DNA of 64,000 bases, from positions 77,800,515-77,864,514 of the forward strand of contig NC_134456.1 of NCBI RefSeq assembly GCF_047948215.1, read 5' to 3'. Position 1 is the stretch's first letter, and each line of letters starts with the position of its first letter. Below, piece after piece: positions 44,236 to 56,969 of the stretch. Below the pieces are notes generated by a model. The model worked only from the letters and a program-made list of their open reading frames with translations. It did not search any database and was not told the DNA's origin. The position numbers and the translations under genes were made by a program. Source of the stretch: Lycorma delicatula (Eukaryota; Arthropoda; Insecta; Hemiptera; Fulgoridae).

Positions 44236-45055
44236 ACATGGACACTTAATATGAATTGGTGCTCCACTATGTGTGTTTCGGAAAGCGGTCGGCTGCAGTG
44301 TTTATATTTTATGTTATGGATTAAATAAAAAATCAGGATTTTAAATTTTATTTATAAGAAATTATAACCGTTAAATATTTAAAAAAAAAATGTTATTTAA
44401 GTAAATTTAAAATTATATATATTATGCAATAATATATTGCAGTTTAATATTAAATAAAGTAAAAGTAACTTATCACGGTAATATCTGTCCTGATTTTATA
44501 TAATCCCGGGTTTAGCAGCCTGCCATACCTCTCTACTTCGGTTATTAGTCTTACACTTTGCTATATGAGTTGGAAGTGTATATTTTAATCTACACAAAAT
44601 TTATTTCAACTGTTTTTGTTAAAATTTTATTAATTCTAACATATTTTTTCAGAGCGAAATCACGTCTGTAATAACCAGAGAAAATGCTTTAAATGATTTA
44701 TTACCTAATTCTCCTTTTACGAGGAAATGTTTTCTGGGTGAAAAACAGTTTCGTGTTATCATCGTCCGGAAAAAAAAATAAATATAAAAATAAAATATAA
44801 AATCTAACAAGACAACAACAAAATTTAAACAAAATAGAAACTTAAGTAAAAATTTAAAAAAATTAAAACTCAACTAAAATACTAAAGACAAAGAGAAAAT
44901 AAAAAAATTAAACTAAAATGTTAAATACAAAAATATACAACTACCATAGAAAAAGAAAATTTTAAGAATACTATTAAAAAGTATAAAATATTAATAAGTA
45001 TGTAAAATACTAATGCTTCAGAGAAATAAAAATACCCGGTCCAAAACTTCTTTAT
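44236..45055. other. AT-rich gap
   Basis: A-rich sequence; minus-strand open frames of low complexity (Phe/Tyr/Leu rich) are rejected. It may hold the decayed 3' end of the element at 45056. Confidence 0.4.
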
Positions 45056-45800
45056 TATTGCCCAGAATTTGACAAAAATTATCGGGCTATTTAAATTAAA
45101 TGACGCAAGGCCGCATAACGATTGCAATCCACAAGGATGTGGCGCACAGTTAAGCGGCACTTTCATCGTACGCATATCGGCACAGTTTCTGCTGACATCA
45201 GGTACTCGTGAGTAGCTCTCATATCTCCTATCCGCAATCGGCGGAGGACCACTTCCTCTCGGCGAATTTTCCTGTGGGAGAAATCCCATGACAACACAGT
45301 ATTTTTGATATAGAGAAGTTTGTTGTCGACTGTGGCAATCCAGTCGTCTTGTCGCCTCGCGCGAAGTGTGTGTTTGACATGGTTAATAAAGTCGGTTGTA
45401 GTAATACTGGTAGTGAAGGTGGTTAACTACGTGCGTCTTTAGCAGCGAAATCTGTACGTTCATTACCCAGAATCCCGATGTGGCTAGGGATTCTGCCAGA
45501 AACTCATTTGTGTGTTGTGATGGTTCAACTCGGCGATTGCATTGTAGATGTCGGTGACGATAGGATGTCTGGAATAACATTTTTCTAAGGTTTGGAGAGC
45601 ACTACACGATTCGCTACAAGTAAGGATATGACGGTACTTAGGGTTAATGATATTCAGAGTTTGTGTATAGCGCATTACTCAGCATAAAGACACTCATATT
45701 ACCGAGTAGACCAAACATGAAGGTTCGGTCATTAACAATAAATGCGCACCCAACGGTTTCGTACTGTATTGATCCTTTGTATACTAATGGTAATATTAGA
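45056..45800 (-). pseudogene. LINE RNase H domain and C-terminus (I- or R1-like)
   Basis: The minus strand from about 45790: YKGSIQYETVGCAFIVNDRT (start of RNase H, normally YTDGS; the first catalytic Asp is lost), TLNIINPKYRHILTCSESCS then ALQTLEKCY (the second acidic segment, SESCSAL), HIGILGNERTDFAAKDA (HxGxxGNE..D, the last motif), and then VVLRRLRIGDMRATHEYLMS and VRCKVPLTVRHILVDCNRY with the Cys-rich C-terminus. The order of three RNase H blocks plus the terminal R.RIG..R.TH.YL/ C..C...TV.HIL..C segment is that of I-clade and some R1-clade LINEs. Stops and frame changes occur between blocks. It is related to, but distinct from, the fragment at 32118-32705. Confidence 0.75.
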
Positions 45801-46893
45801 TTATTGCTTGTGCTTTTGGACTATGAAGAAGAAAAGCAAGTACTTTGAAGAAGTACTTGAAGAAGCACGCGTACTATCGAGAATATTTTATTTGATTTAA
45901 TCATTTTTATTTGTTAATGCTAAAAGCTGACTTGGGGTCATATATGTTTATTGATAAAACGTGCAATATCAGCTCATTTTCTTTAAATAAACCTTTATTA
46001 ATGGATATTAAAATATGAAAGTCAGTAATTTCACTCCTTGCAATTAAACAGTCCTTTTATAATTACACAGCAGTAGGTAAAATTAATAGAACAAAGCTTA
46101 CTTATACATAAAAACATAATTTATCTGGTTGTAAAAATAAATAAAAACATGTTTTTTCTCTCATAAGCCCTTCTTTCTTGTTTACTTGATATTTGAGAAA
46201 AATTTTGTCGGGTAGTTTTAGAAAACATCTTTTCTACAGAACAAGTGCACCGCTCTAGGCGAAATCTTTCAACTTGTAGTAAGAAGTTAGGTTCATTTAT
46301 TAAGTTCCTTCAATGTTTAGCAGGAGATATCTGTCATTATGGGGTTCAACCCAGGATCCTCTGTATTAGATATTAGTTTTAATATATACCAACTACAAAT
46401 ATCAATAATACAAAATATATTGCAGATTGTAGTAGGTATGTATGTATGAGTATATTGCAAAATTTTAATCCTCTTTACAAAAATGAAATATTTTTTTACG
46501 AACTTTTACGTGTAATTTTTCGTACAATAAAATACATATTATAAATTTCAAAGTTGATTATCAATATTTTATTGATGATCTCTTTTATTTTATACCGAAT
46601 TAAGATAAATTACTAAAATTACAATTAAGTTTTAATAAAAATATATTGTTTCCTTGGTTGTACTTTTTTATACGCTTACCAAATCGAAAAATTTTAACTA
46701 AAAATTCAATAAAGTAAATAAAACAATTCTTTTCTTAGAATTTATTTATAGTATCAAAACAGTATAGAATATAAAGCACTTATCTTTCTTTAATAAAAGT
46801 TATTTTATCGTTTGCTGACTTAATCACTATCATTTTTATTCTATCCAAACTATTAGTTTATTCACCCTGGAAAGAATTTAACTCTATTGATAC
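45801..46893. other. AT-rich gap, no gene seen
   Basis: One B-box-like GGGTTCAACCC near 46340 without a matching A-box. No gene. Confidence 0.45.
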
Positions 46894-47776
46894 TGTCGCA
46901 TGTCCGCGGTTCGACCAGGATATTGACAAACAAACTAAAAATTTCTTATAACTACAACTTTCTACTCTAAAAGCATGTAAAATAAAATAAATAATAATAA
47001 CGATAACAATAAATTTATATAACAAAAAATTGATTTAAATAAAAACACAAGATTGATTTAATGACAGTTAAATTATAAAAAAAAAAAACAGAATACAGTC
47101 CAATTTACGAAAAACGTTAAAACGACTGTTAGAAACTAATATTGCATTAACAATAAGACAACAATGGGAGAGTGTAAAGTTCATAAAATTTACTTTCTGC
47201 AAATATTATTACTTGTACTGTTTATGAAAGAACTACTGTACACTTAACGAATGAATAGACTGTTGTCACTTTTACTACTGTTTACCGATAATTAACCGAA
47301 CAACTTCCTGTATTCACCCACTGTCTATTCTACAACACTCGTGACGTACTCCACACTCGTTACCAGAAGTTTTCAGTTATCGCTTGTTTTCACGACTGCG
47401 CCGTACACTACCTCGCAGAACTACTCACTCTCTCCACTGGTCCCTGGCAGTATTTTTATCCTCGGCTTGCAAAAGCCCACTTCATCTCTTTAATTGTTGA
47501 AACATAATAATGTTTATCGGCCGAGCCTTCGTAGTCCTTATGCTTCTATATTTCTAAAAAATTTTTATTCCGGTCAGATAATCCTTCTGCTTGAACAAGA
47601 GCTTTGAAGGTGCCATTGTCTGTATTACAAAGAATAGATTGTTAAACAGACCGGTTAGTCTGAGAAAAGGATCCCTTTTTGTTCCTTCTGGATTTTTCTT
47701 TTCATTTTAATTTTCTCTTTTTTTTTCTTAATTGGAAGAAATCCATTCCCTGGTCCGTTATGCTGGACCTGTTACA
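46894..47776 (-). repeat. LTR (family L, copy 6), complete
   Basis: In element sense it runs from TGTAACAGGTCCAGCATAAC (rc of the right edge at 47776) to ...CCGCGGACATGCGACA (left edge 46894). It has TG..CA ends, a decayed TATA region (GGATAAAAATACTGCC), and about 880 bp. The flanking four bases are ATAC on the left and ATAT on the right, one mismatch from a 4-bp target duplication. There is no internal region. This is the best reference copy in the window. Confidence 0.8.
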
Positions 47777-48984
47777 ATATCTTGATTTTTTCTCTCAGTT
47801 TTCAAAAATTATTGACATTAAATATCCAAAATAAAACATCTAATTGATGGTCAATGCTGGTAGAAGAATAAAGAAAGGTTACTTCTAGTTACGTGGATTG
47901 TGCCCAAATATATATTAGTACATAATTGAGGTTATATAAATAAATTAAACAATCTGTTTATTACATCTTGGCTGGTTTTTATATTTAGTTTTGCAGTGTT
48001 AATTTAGTCTCGTTTTCATCCATTGTATATCGCTCGTCTTCCATTTGCCAAAATCGTCGTTTTAGCAATTATGTATTTATTTAATGCTACCTTCTTACAA
48101 CATACATTTCATGATTTTTTATCATACGAACTGCTCGATAGAAAAATTCTGTTTTGTATCATAATTAAACGGCTCATTACTCGTAAATTGGCCCTCAATC
48201 TGTATTTCGCTTCTATTAAAAGTAATGCGTTATCAAATTTCCATAATTTAAGAAAAACAGAATTTTATGGATTATTTAATTTTTTCCGTTTGTCGGTTTT
48301 AGTGTGGCAGCCATTCATAAAAAATATTTTGTCTCTGTAAAGATAGAAAATTTTCTTTTGCTCGGAATTATGTGTTCAGCTTATTAGATATCTGCAATAC
48401 CAGTCAATATTTCACGCTTAATCGAAATATCTGCACTCAACAATCGGTGGAAGTTGCCACCCGGTAAAATGGCAGTTCTTTCCTTTAAAACCCTTTTTCC
48501 AGAATACTTAATTAAAACGATATAAATACGACTTAATAACGATATAAACGATAGTGATATATTACTGATTTTTGAAATACATGTTATGCAATATAATTTT
48601 TTTCTGATATTTTGTTGGTACAAGTATATTACAAAACCAATTACCTATCTACAGCAGATGAGAAAAAAATTTATGAATATTAAAATCTTTTGAGAAGTAT
48701 TTCCATTTTATTTAGCCATTAGTTTTAAATTTGTTGAATATCCACGCTGATTCAAAAGTACGGAAACCTCTCAGTAACTTTAAAACCGTTCCAAATGGAA
48801 TACTGTAACTTTCAGGGATAAGGTATAGGTCAACTACTTTACTTGTTGAGAAAAATAGAATTTCAAGTCGTTCTTGGAGGGTGGCCCAGGTGTTGTAAAT
48901 CAAATATTTTTACATCCTTTGGGTGATAAATCGTTTTAAAGTTCTCTTTAAGACAAGAAAATTATATAAATAAAAATTTGATAT
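47777..48984. other. Gap with an unassigned open frame
   Basis: 48023-48340 (plus) is open for 105 codons (starting MYIARLPFAKIVVLAIMYLF), hydrophobic, with no motif. The opposite strand has broken but protein-like words (WQMEDERYTMDENETKL near 48000-48060). Either strand could be a decayed element; I cannot decide. 48712-48903 (minus) may be the tail of the transposase described next. Confidence 0.35.
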
Positions 48985-49875
48985 GATTCCTGTAGTCAAA
49001 ATGGCAGTGGGAAAGAAATCCTGTGATAAGTCGGATGATCTCGCTGGTTATTCTAATATGGTCTCTTCACCCAACTCATCTTCCAGGTAAAAATGCATTT
49101 AAAATTTCACGTACCGGAAAACTAAAATGAAACGGGGATCATTTTTTTGAAACTAAATATTTTGGAAGTTGGACCCTACAACGTTTTGATTGTTTGGAAC
49201 GATACGGTCGAGAAACACTCTATTTCAACGCGTTTAAATTACAATGTGTAAATATAGGCCCTTTCAATCGTCCACTAACGATAACTGCCCTTACATTTTG
49301 TTTGAGTGTATGTTCCTCACGATACCAGTGTGGATTAATATCAGCCCAATATCGAAAATTATGACGATTTACATTGCCATTTAAAATAATGTGACCTCAT
49401 CACTAAAAGTTTTGTGCAATAAATTAAGATTGCACAAATATTGTTCATCATAATTTCACAGAATTCGAGTCTTCGATCGTAGTCATCTTCATTAAGTTCT
49501 TGCACCGGACGAATTTTGAAGAGTTTGAAATTTTCAGTTTATAATGTTCTTATCGCTAAACTTTGGCTAATGTTATGTTCTCGTGCTGCTGTTCGAGTGG
49601 AGAAATGGGGAATCTCCATAAATCCTTACCTAATTTCTAACGACTTTTTATTATTTGTTGCAGGTTTAGGCCTCCCTGGTTTTCCCCAATTATTAATGCT
49701 CCCTGTTTCTTTAAATCGTTTGATAATTTTTCACACTGTATCTTTTGAAATAGAGTTACGAATATTAATATTGCAATGACAACTCACAAACATTATACGA
49801 TCTAATTGTATCACCAAAGTTCCTCATTATTAAAAGTGTGACCCTCTCCTATTCACTAAGTGACATGTTGATAAC
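48985..49875 (-). pseudogene. Second mariner-superfamily transposase, heavily decayed
   Basis: The minus strand starts MSLSE.ERVTLLIMRNFGD near 49872, then VKNYQTI-type remnants with SINNWGKPGRPKPAT (about 49685-49715), the linker of the HTH domain. Next come LNEDDYDRRLEFCEIMMNNI (49435-49500), FSDEVTLFLNGNVNRHNFRY and WADINPHWYREEHTL (first catalytic Asp in SDEVT), then a degraded second-Asp region, and E.PARSSDLSQDFF (family form EWPARSPDLTPLDFF) near 49015-49045. The block order is that of a mariner-type transposase of about 350 residues. Nearly every block is in another frame or interrupted by stops, so it is much older than the copy at 18859-20040. It belongs to a different subfamily (MSLSEEER start, LNEDD box). 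Confidence 0.75.
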
Positions 49876-50380
49876 AGCGTTAGCATGTAACACAGGAAAA
49901 ATTAGTTCATTAAGTGCAATTATAACAAACCTTTTAATTTTTTTAAATTTATTATAAAATGAAACAGCCTTCCTTTTTCAAAACGGGTAAATGTTACATT
50001 TTATTTCAAATTCTAATCGTTTAATCTAGTTGTTTTCAATATTCAATAGGTTTTTAAAATAAACTGAAACAGGGAAAAATTTCATTATTCTTTATAGTTC
50101 AAAAGAATTTTATTACAGCCGCAAATAAGTATATCGTATATCTTCGTATCTTCGCATTACTTGAATGATTAGGTAAGTGATCTTAGATGAAGCTAATTGT
50201 TCACGAAATAAATTATGATTTAGAATATGTTTTAGATTGTAAAAATTTACTTAAAAAAATTTATAAAAAGTAATAATTTATTTTTTCTACATTTGAAAAA
50301 ATGAATAAAATAAACATAATAATACAGTGTAAAGAATGTGTATTGCAGAGAATTGAGGATCATCTCAACGGCATTCTTTT
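49876..50380. other. AT-rich gap, no gene seen
   Basis: No motif or repeat recognised. Confidence 0.45.
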
Positions 50381-50670
50381 TCTTTTTTCTGTTTTAGCCT
50401 TTGGAAATTACCGTTTAGGTATTACTTCAGAGGATGAATAAGGATATGTATGAGTGTAAATGAACTGTAGTCTGTACAGTCTTAGGTCAACTATTCCTGA
50501 GATGTGTGGTTAATTGAAACCCAACCACCCAAGAACACCGGTATCCATAATCTAGTATTCAAATCCGTTTAAAAGTAATGCCTTTGTTAGGACTTGAACG
50601 CTGGAACTCTCGAGTTTCAAATCAGCTGATTCGGAAGACGCGTTCACCAATAGACTAAACCGGTGGGTTC
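50381..50670 (-). repeat. tRNA-derived SINE-1, complete, minus strand
   Basis: The minus strand starts GAACCCACCGGTTTAGTCTA with an A-box (TAGTCTATTGGTGAACG), then B-box GCGTTCAAGTCCTAAC. The body is ACCGGTGTTCTTGGGTGGTT, ACCACACATCTCAGGAATAG and TTTACACTCATACATATCC, and the end is GGCTAAAACAGAAAAAAG. This is the fullest copy and serves as reference for those at 14085, 58676 and 59320. Confidence 0.85.
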
Positions 50671-51636
50671 ATCTCATGAGCCTAGTAATAAGGAGGTATT
50701 ACCTATAGCCATACCTAGAGGTAAAGTGTGCTGAAACCAGTCGTTTCATTGCTTACCTACATGGCCAGTCGCCTTTTTTTTTACAACATATATATGGATT
50801 GATGTAAGGGTTTTCCGTTCTTTGAGGAAAAGTTTTCAGTCATTTGGATATATCGCTTTGACATGGTGATAACAGTATTCCCATCATAACGTCAAAGAAA
50901 TATGGACTGATAATCTTGTGGATACTGTTGCACACTAATAAAATACAGGTCTTGTGTAGTGGTTATTAATGTATTTTTTGTGAATTCGATAAGTTTATTC
51001 ACAAATCTACATATGTAGAAATGTGATTCATCCATAATTCATTAGCGTATTGTGAATAACGTCATAGTCGACATTTTGAAATTAAAAAAAATTGGCTGCA
51101 ACATATTCCATATTACTTATTTTACTTGTTTTTTAATCAGGAATGACGCAGATCGAAGTATGCCTATTGGTTCGATCAGCGTCATTTATTTGAATTTTAT
51201 ATGGATGAATATGTAAATCGTTGTGAAGTATCTTTCAAACACTGACGTTGAACAAGCCAAGTAAAAGTGGAGACCCACTACAGCTTCTTATTATAGCAGT
51301 TCTTATGTTTTCAGGTGTTCGTCAGGAGCTTTTTCAGCGCTGTATCAGTTGTTTAAACTTCTGCATACAGAGTTTTATGGAATGGACTTACAAAATCGCA
51401 TCATTTTATTGGTTATTTTATTATCATTAATTATTAATGTAGCAACCACTTGTAATGCTCTAAAACTACTAATTATTTTTTATAGAATGCTTTAACCGTA
51501 AACGCAGACTTGTTCTTCTGTCCAACGATCAATCATAACTAAATACTGTAGAAAGAACACTAGTCTTACCAAAAATAACGTAATGTTTCCATTGATGTTT
51601 ATAATCATCCATTTTAATGGTTCATCTATTTTTATT
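50671..51636. other. Gap, no supported gene
   Basis: 50940-51440 has moderately balanced composition and short open frames (for example GNDADRSMPIGSISVIYLNF on the plus strand near 51140-51200), but I recognise nothing in them. Possibly another decayed element. Confidence 0.35.
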
Positions 51637-52578
51637 CTTTTTTTTTGTCTTCAGTTATTAGAATGGTTGACGCAGCTTTCCAAGATTCCCTATCTAGTGC
51701 CGGTCGTTTCATTTCGGTATACTTCTTACATCTTACAATCTTAACAATTTGTTTTACATATTCCAAACGTTGCCAACCTCCACGATTTTTCCCATCCACC
51801 TGTCCCTCCAATATTAAAACGACTATACCAGGTTGTCTTAATGTGTTGCCTATAAGTCTGTCTCTTCTTTTAACTATATTTTTCCAAATGCTTCTGTCTT
51901 CATCAGTATACCACAACATCTCTTCATTTGTCACTTTATCCACCCATTTGATTTTTAACATTTTCCTATAGCACTACTTTTTAAAAGCTTCTAATATTTT
52001 CTTCTTAGATACTCCGATCGTTCTAGTTTCACTTCCATACAAAGCTATGCTCCAAATATATAATTTCAAAAATGTTTTCTGAAGTGTAAATTAATTTTTA
52101 ATGTAAGTAAATTATATTTTTGATTGAAAGCTCGTTTTGCCTATGCCATTCAGCATTTTATGTCACTGCTGCTTCGTCCATTTTTATTAATTCTACTTCC
52201 CAAATAACAAAATTCTTCTACCTCCATAATCTTTCTCTTCCTATTTTTAAATTCTGTGGTTCATCTACATTATTTCTACTGCATTTCATTATTTTCTTTT
52301 TGTTCTTGTTTATTTTCATGCGGTAGTTCTTGCGTAGGACATTATTCATGACATTCACTGTTTCTTCTAAATCTTTTTTACTCTAAGCAAGAATTAGTAT
52401 ATCATAGGCAAATCGTAACATCTCTTTTTTCCTTGCACTGTTACTCCGAATCTAAATTGTTCTTTAACATCATTAACTGCTAGTTCTATGTAAAATTAAA
52501 AAATATCGGTGATAGGGAACATCCTTTTTTGACTCCCTTTTTTATTACTGCTTCTTTCGTATGTTCTTCGATTATAAC
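51637..52578 (-). pseudogene. LINE reverse transcriptase (family M), copy 2, 5'-truncated
   Basis: The same family as 27026-28076, in the same orientation, with the same 3' block (CCAAGATTCCCTATCTAGTG). It is open on the minus strand at 51632-51961: KWVDKVTNEEMLWYTDEDRS, IVKRRDRLIGNTLRQPGIVV, LILEGQVDGKNRGGWQRLEY, KKYTEMKRPALDRESWKAAS. Upstream, the thumb region and MLRFAYDI (catalytic box, rc near 52401-52412; FADD has become FAYD) can be read. It is truncated just upstream of the motif-B region, near 52578. The catalytic change plus frameshifts make it inactive. Confidence 0.85.
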
Positions 52579-53581
52579 GATTTATCATCTGTGAGCCAAT
52601 TAATACATGTACCATTTTTGATCCAAAATATTTAATATTATTAATTATTACTAATAATATAAGCAAAAATTTTAAGAGAATAAATAGAAGAGAAATATGA
52701 ACTACAAATATGATTAGAGCTTAAATTTAATGGTTGAATAGAGATATCTATGAGGTCAAACGATAAATTGTTTATTTCTTGACGACAAAGTAGAAATTTT
52801 GTAGATCTTTAGCGAAACTGTACAGTTTTTACAAATAGGCTTAGTAATAGAGTGACTTGTATTTTTTTCAAGATTTATAGTTTGAATGGTATTTAAAATA
52901 TGCAATCTTCTTGGGCAATATTTTACATTATTCTCCCTGATTGGAGATAAATCTAAACTATTCGATTACAGCTTAACATCCTGCAACCAAACTTCCTTAA
53001 ATAATGTTTAATAGAAAAATTTTAAAATATATATATTTTGAAAAAAAAATGAAATTAATAAAAAACATAAACATTTTTTATAGTGTTTTCTTTTTTTTTT
53101 AATATTTAATATTTTTATTACGTTTAAATATATAGGGAGGTTCTGAATGGAAAATAGAACATATTTTTTGAAGTTCTTTCATTCGAAAGCAGTTGATTTG
53201 ATTTCGCTAGGTATCAAACTGTTATCTTTACCTGTTTTGGGAATTCACTAGTATGAGTTCGTTTGACTACGAAAATATAATAATAAAGACCTTTGGAAAC
53301 AAAACTCCATGTGTTGTATATAAGGAAAATTTAGGCAAGAGAAACAGTGTTCCGCATTTCATTACATTTTCATATTTTCTATATTGATACAAGTAAAAAT
53401 GGAAATTTTAAACTGTTTTACTAAGTGAATTTATATTTCTATGTTACATTCTTGAAGGATAAATTGAAATAAATTTTTCTTGTATAAATAAACAAATATA
53501 TGCTAAAGTTAGGAGTAATTGTTTGTATAAAATTCAAAAAATATACATTAAATAAAAAAACATCTTATGTGGACACCAAAT
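52579..53581. other. AT-rich gap, no gene seen
   Basis: No recognised motif. Balanced patch at 53150-53350 without an open frame of note. Confidence 0.45.
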
Positions 53582-54150
53582 GACTACCTTGTACGCCTAT
53601 TAAATTACATAAACACATTTTTGAAAGTACGTAAAATTTTATTTCACTAATAACTTATGATTTTTTTTAATTTTTTTATTATTATTGAAGAGTATTATTT
53701 ATTGAAAATTTTTTTACCATCAGAGATTAATACATATTAATAAATCGATATATTTAAATTAAAAAAAAGGTTAAAAAAAAGGAAATGAAGTCGGATTCGA
53801 ACCGATGTTCCTTTCCCTTATAAGATCCAAATATTTCATTAATTAAACTTTTATTTGGCTATAATTCTAGAACCAATGAAAATAAGCACTTATGATAAGT
53901 CGTTGAAAAGCTCTCAATGAGGGCTTATTACTGCAGTTGAACAAATAGTCCAAAATCCAATTTTTTTGGTTTTTGGGCTTTTTTGACCCTTTTGGTCCAG
54001 TCGATTGCAATCAAATGGGGAGATGTACAACTAGATGTTACAGCAGTCCTAAATCGAAAATTTCAATATTTTACAGCTAATCGTTTTTGAGTTATACATA
54101 CGTACCTACAGACGTCATGCCGAAACTAGTCAAAATGGTGGCGTTTAAAA
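53582..54150 (-). repeat. Family A element, copy 4, 5' end lost
   Basis: The reverse complement ends GGCGTACAAGGTAGTCA, the family A 3' terminus. It carries GAGGGCTTATTACTGCAG, GTTCTAGAATTATAGCCAAA and GACGTCATGCCGAAACTAGT in plus-strand sense. The match stops near 54150, before the CTTCCTTGTACG head. Confidence 0.7.
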
Positions 54151-54548
54151 TCACTGATGCTAACTTTTTAAAACCTTGTTGTTTTACATAAAAAAAGGAA
54201 AAAAATTAATTTTTAATTGTTAAGGAAACCCAGGTTTTTGCTGGGTCAAATAATAACCGAGTTATCAATTAATTAATTATAAACAAATACCAGTTGTCAT
54301 CTCGTTATAAATGTAAAGCAGTGAAACAACAGATGTTATTTATTTTGTGAAAAATTAATTTCTGTCTTATTATTTAACTTACTGCAATAAAGAAATGAAG
54401 TATAATTTTCATAAGAATTAAAAAAAAAAATTTTTATTTCTCTTAAAAAAAACAATTTTTAGGAAACTTGATTTTAAAGATTTAAAATTGTTATCATTCT
54501 ATAAGTTGGACATTTTTTTATACTGTTAATGTAAAAAAAAATATGTAT
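54151..54548. other. AT-rich gap, no gene seen
   Basis: A-rich and T-rich runs only. It ends in GTAT, the left copy of the target duplication of the LTR that follows. Confidence 0.5.
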
Positions 54549-55321
54549 TGTCGTATGCTCGCGGCTCGATCAGGATATTGAGAAATTGGCAATAGAAAAT
54601 GTTATGTAATTACAATCTATTAATTTAAGAACATAAATAAAATAAGACAAATCAATAATAAATGTCAATAATAGTAATAATAAACAGTAATTACATACAA
54701 AAAAGAATTAAAAGTAATCGTCAAGATTTATTTACACGTACTTAAATATTAAAAAACAGAATTAAGATATTGAATATGTTGAAGAACAGTATTGAATATT
54801 CACTCCTTTACTGACACGCATAATAACTCATCGCTTAGAACTCTCTCGCCGAACTCACATCATAATGTCCCGCTTAGACATACGTAGACCGAACAATAAC
54901 TGCTCTTCCCCAGAGTATCTATACTCCTATCCTCTTTACCTGCAGGACTGGACCCAACTCGAGGCGTGAGAATAGGCGTCCGTCACATTTTCCCTTGAGA
55001 TTCCTACCCTGGTTCCGTAGCCCTTTTCACAGAACAACAAATGTTAAGGTGTGTCAGCGGGCATTATTACAAAGGACGGTTGTTAAACGGGCCTATTTAC
55101 TTTTACGTTTTAGTAAAGCTAACTTTATAGATTTTAGCTTTACTGAAAAATTTGAAAAGCTAAACGAAACCCAAAAGATATTCTTTTAGTCTCTTTTTAG
55201 TAAACCCAAAAGGGTTTCTTTTAGACCCTTTCTGGATTCCTCCCATTATTATATTTTCTACTACTTTCTTCTTAATCGGCAATAATCCATTATTCAGATC
55301 CGTTATACCGGTCTTGTTACA
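54549..55321 (-). repeat. Solo LTR (family L, copy 7) with 4-bp target duplication
   Basis: In element sense it starts TGTAACAAGACCGGTATAAC (rc of the right edge) and ends CGCGAGCATACGACA (left edge), TG..CA. It is flanked by GTAT at 54545-54548 and GTAT at 55322-55325. It is about 770 bp, shorter than copy 6 by internal deletions. A TG..CA solo LTR with a 4-bp duplication fits a gypsy-like (Ty3) or related LTR retrotransposon after recombination between its two LTRs. Confidence 0.8.
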
Positions 55322-55508
55322 GTATAAAACACTTGAATTAAATACGTCCATTTAGATATGAAACTATACTTGCTTTTAGAAAAAAAATTATCGATAGAAA
55401 TCGAAGCATTTTTAAGTCTATACAATTTTGATCTTTTAAAAAAAATTATTTGTAAAATTATTTCCTGAATTTTGAAATAAATTTTTGTAAACGCTCTTTT
55501 TTCTCTCA

Positions 55509-56539
<1,031 letters not shown>

Positions 56540-56915
56540 GTGTGGTTACTAAATCTTCCACATTTATTAGTCGCTTAACAATTCTATTGTACTACAAACC
56601 TAAAAAAAATTGTTTTTCGATACTGAATTTTGTGTTTTACGTCGGATATAATAGAAACTACCGGTGTTACAGTTCTGGGATCTGTTTTATCGTATTTCGC
56701 AGCTCAAATTACATAAGAAACCACCAACTTTGCTCTTAATTTGGATCCAAAAAATTACAGTATGGCTTCTTTTTATTACAAGAGCTGAAATCCGGGAGAA
56801 ATAACATTTATTTAGCTAGCCGTAACTAGAAAAGAAAGCGTTTGCAGATCTGTGTTTATATGAACTTTTTTCGGTATTTTCATTTGCTTCTTCGTGGGAC
56901 ACTCCCTGTATATAT
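56540..56915 (-). repeat. TATACAGGG-type dispersed repeat, minus strand
   Basis: The minus strand from 56915 reads TATACAGGGAGTGTCCCACG, then AAAAAAGTTCATATAAACAC and TTTCTTTTCTAGTTACGGC. TATACAGGGTGTCCC openings of this kind head several insect repeat families. Further in, broken protein-like words (AKYDKTDPRTVTPVVSIISD) appear on the same strand at about 56635-56700. Its class is not known to me. Confidence 0.4.
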
Positions 56916-56969
56916 GCATATATAACACTGTATAAATAATATTGTATACATAATCTCTGTATATATAAT

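Noticed and set aside
44921..45289. 122-codon minus-strand open frame as a membrane protein
   Set aside because: Its frame is offset from the retroelement frame that reads RLRIGDMRATHEYL; the hydrophobic end is AT-rich noise.
48023..48340. 105-codon hydrophobic plus-strand open frame
   Set aside because: No motif, and the other strand also shows protein-like words; not decidable from sequence alone.
51645..51971. 108-codon plus-strand open frame
   Set aside because: Shadow of the minus-strand family M LINE.
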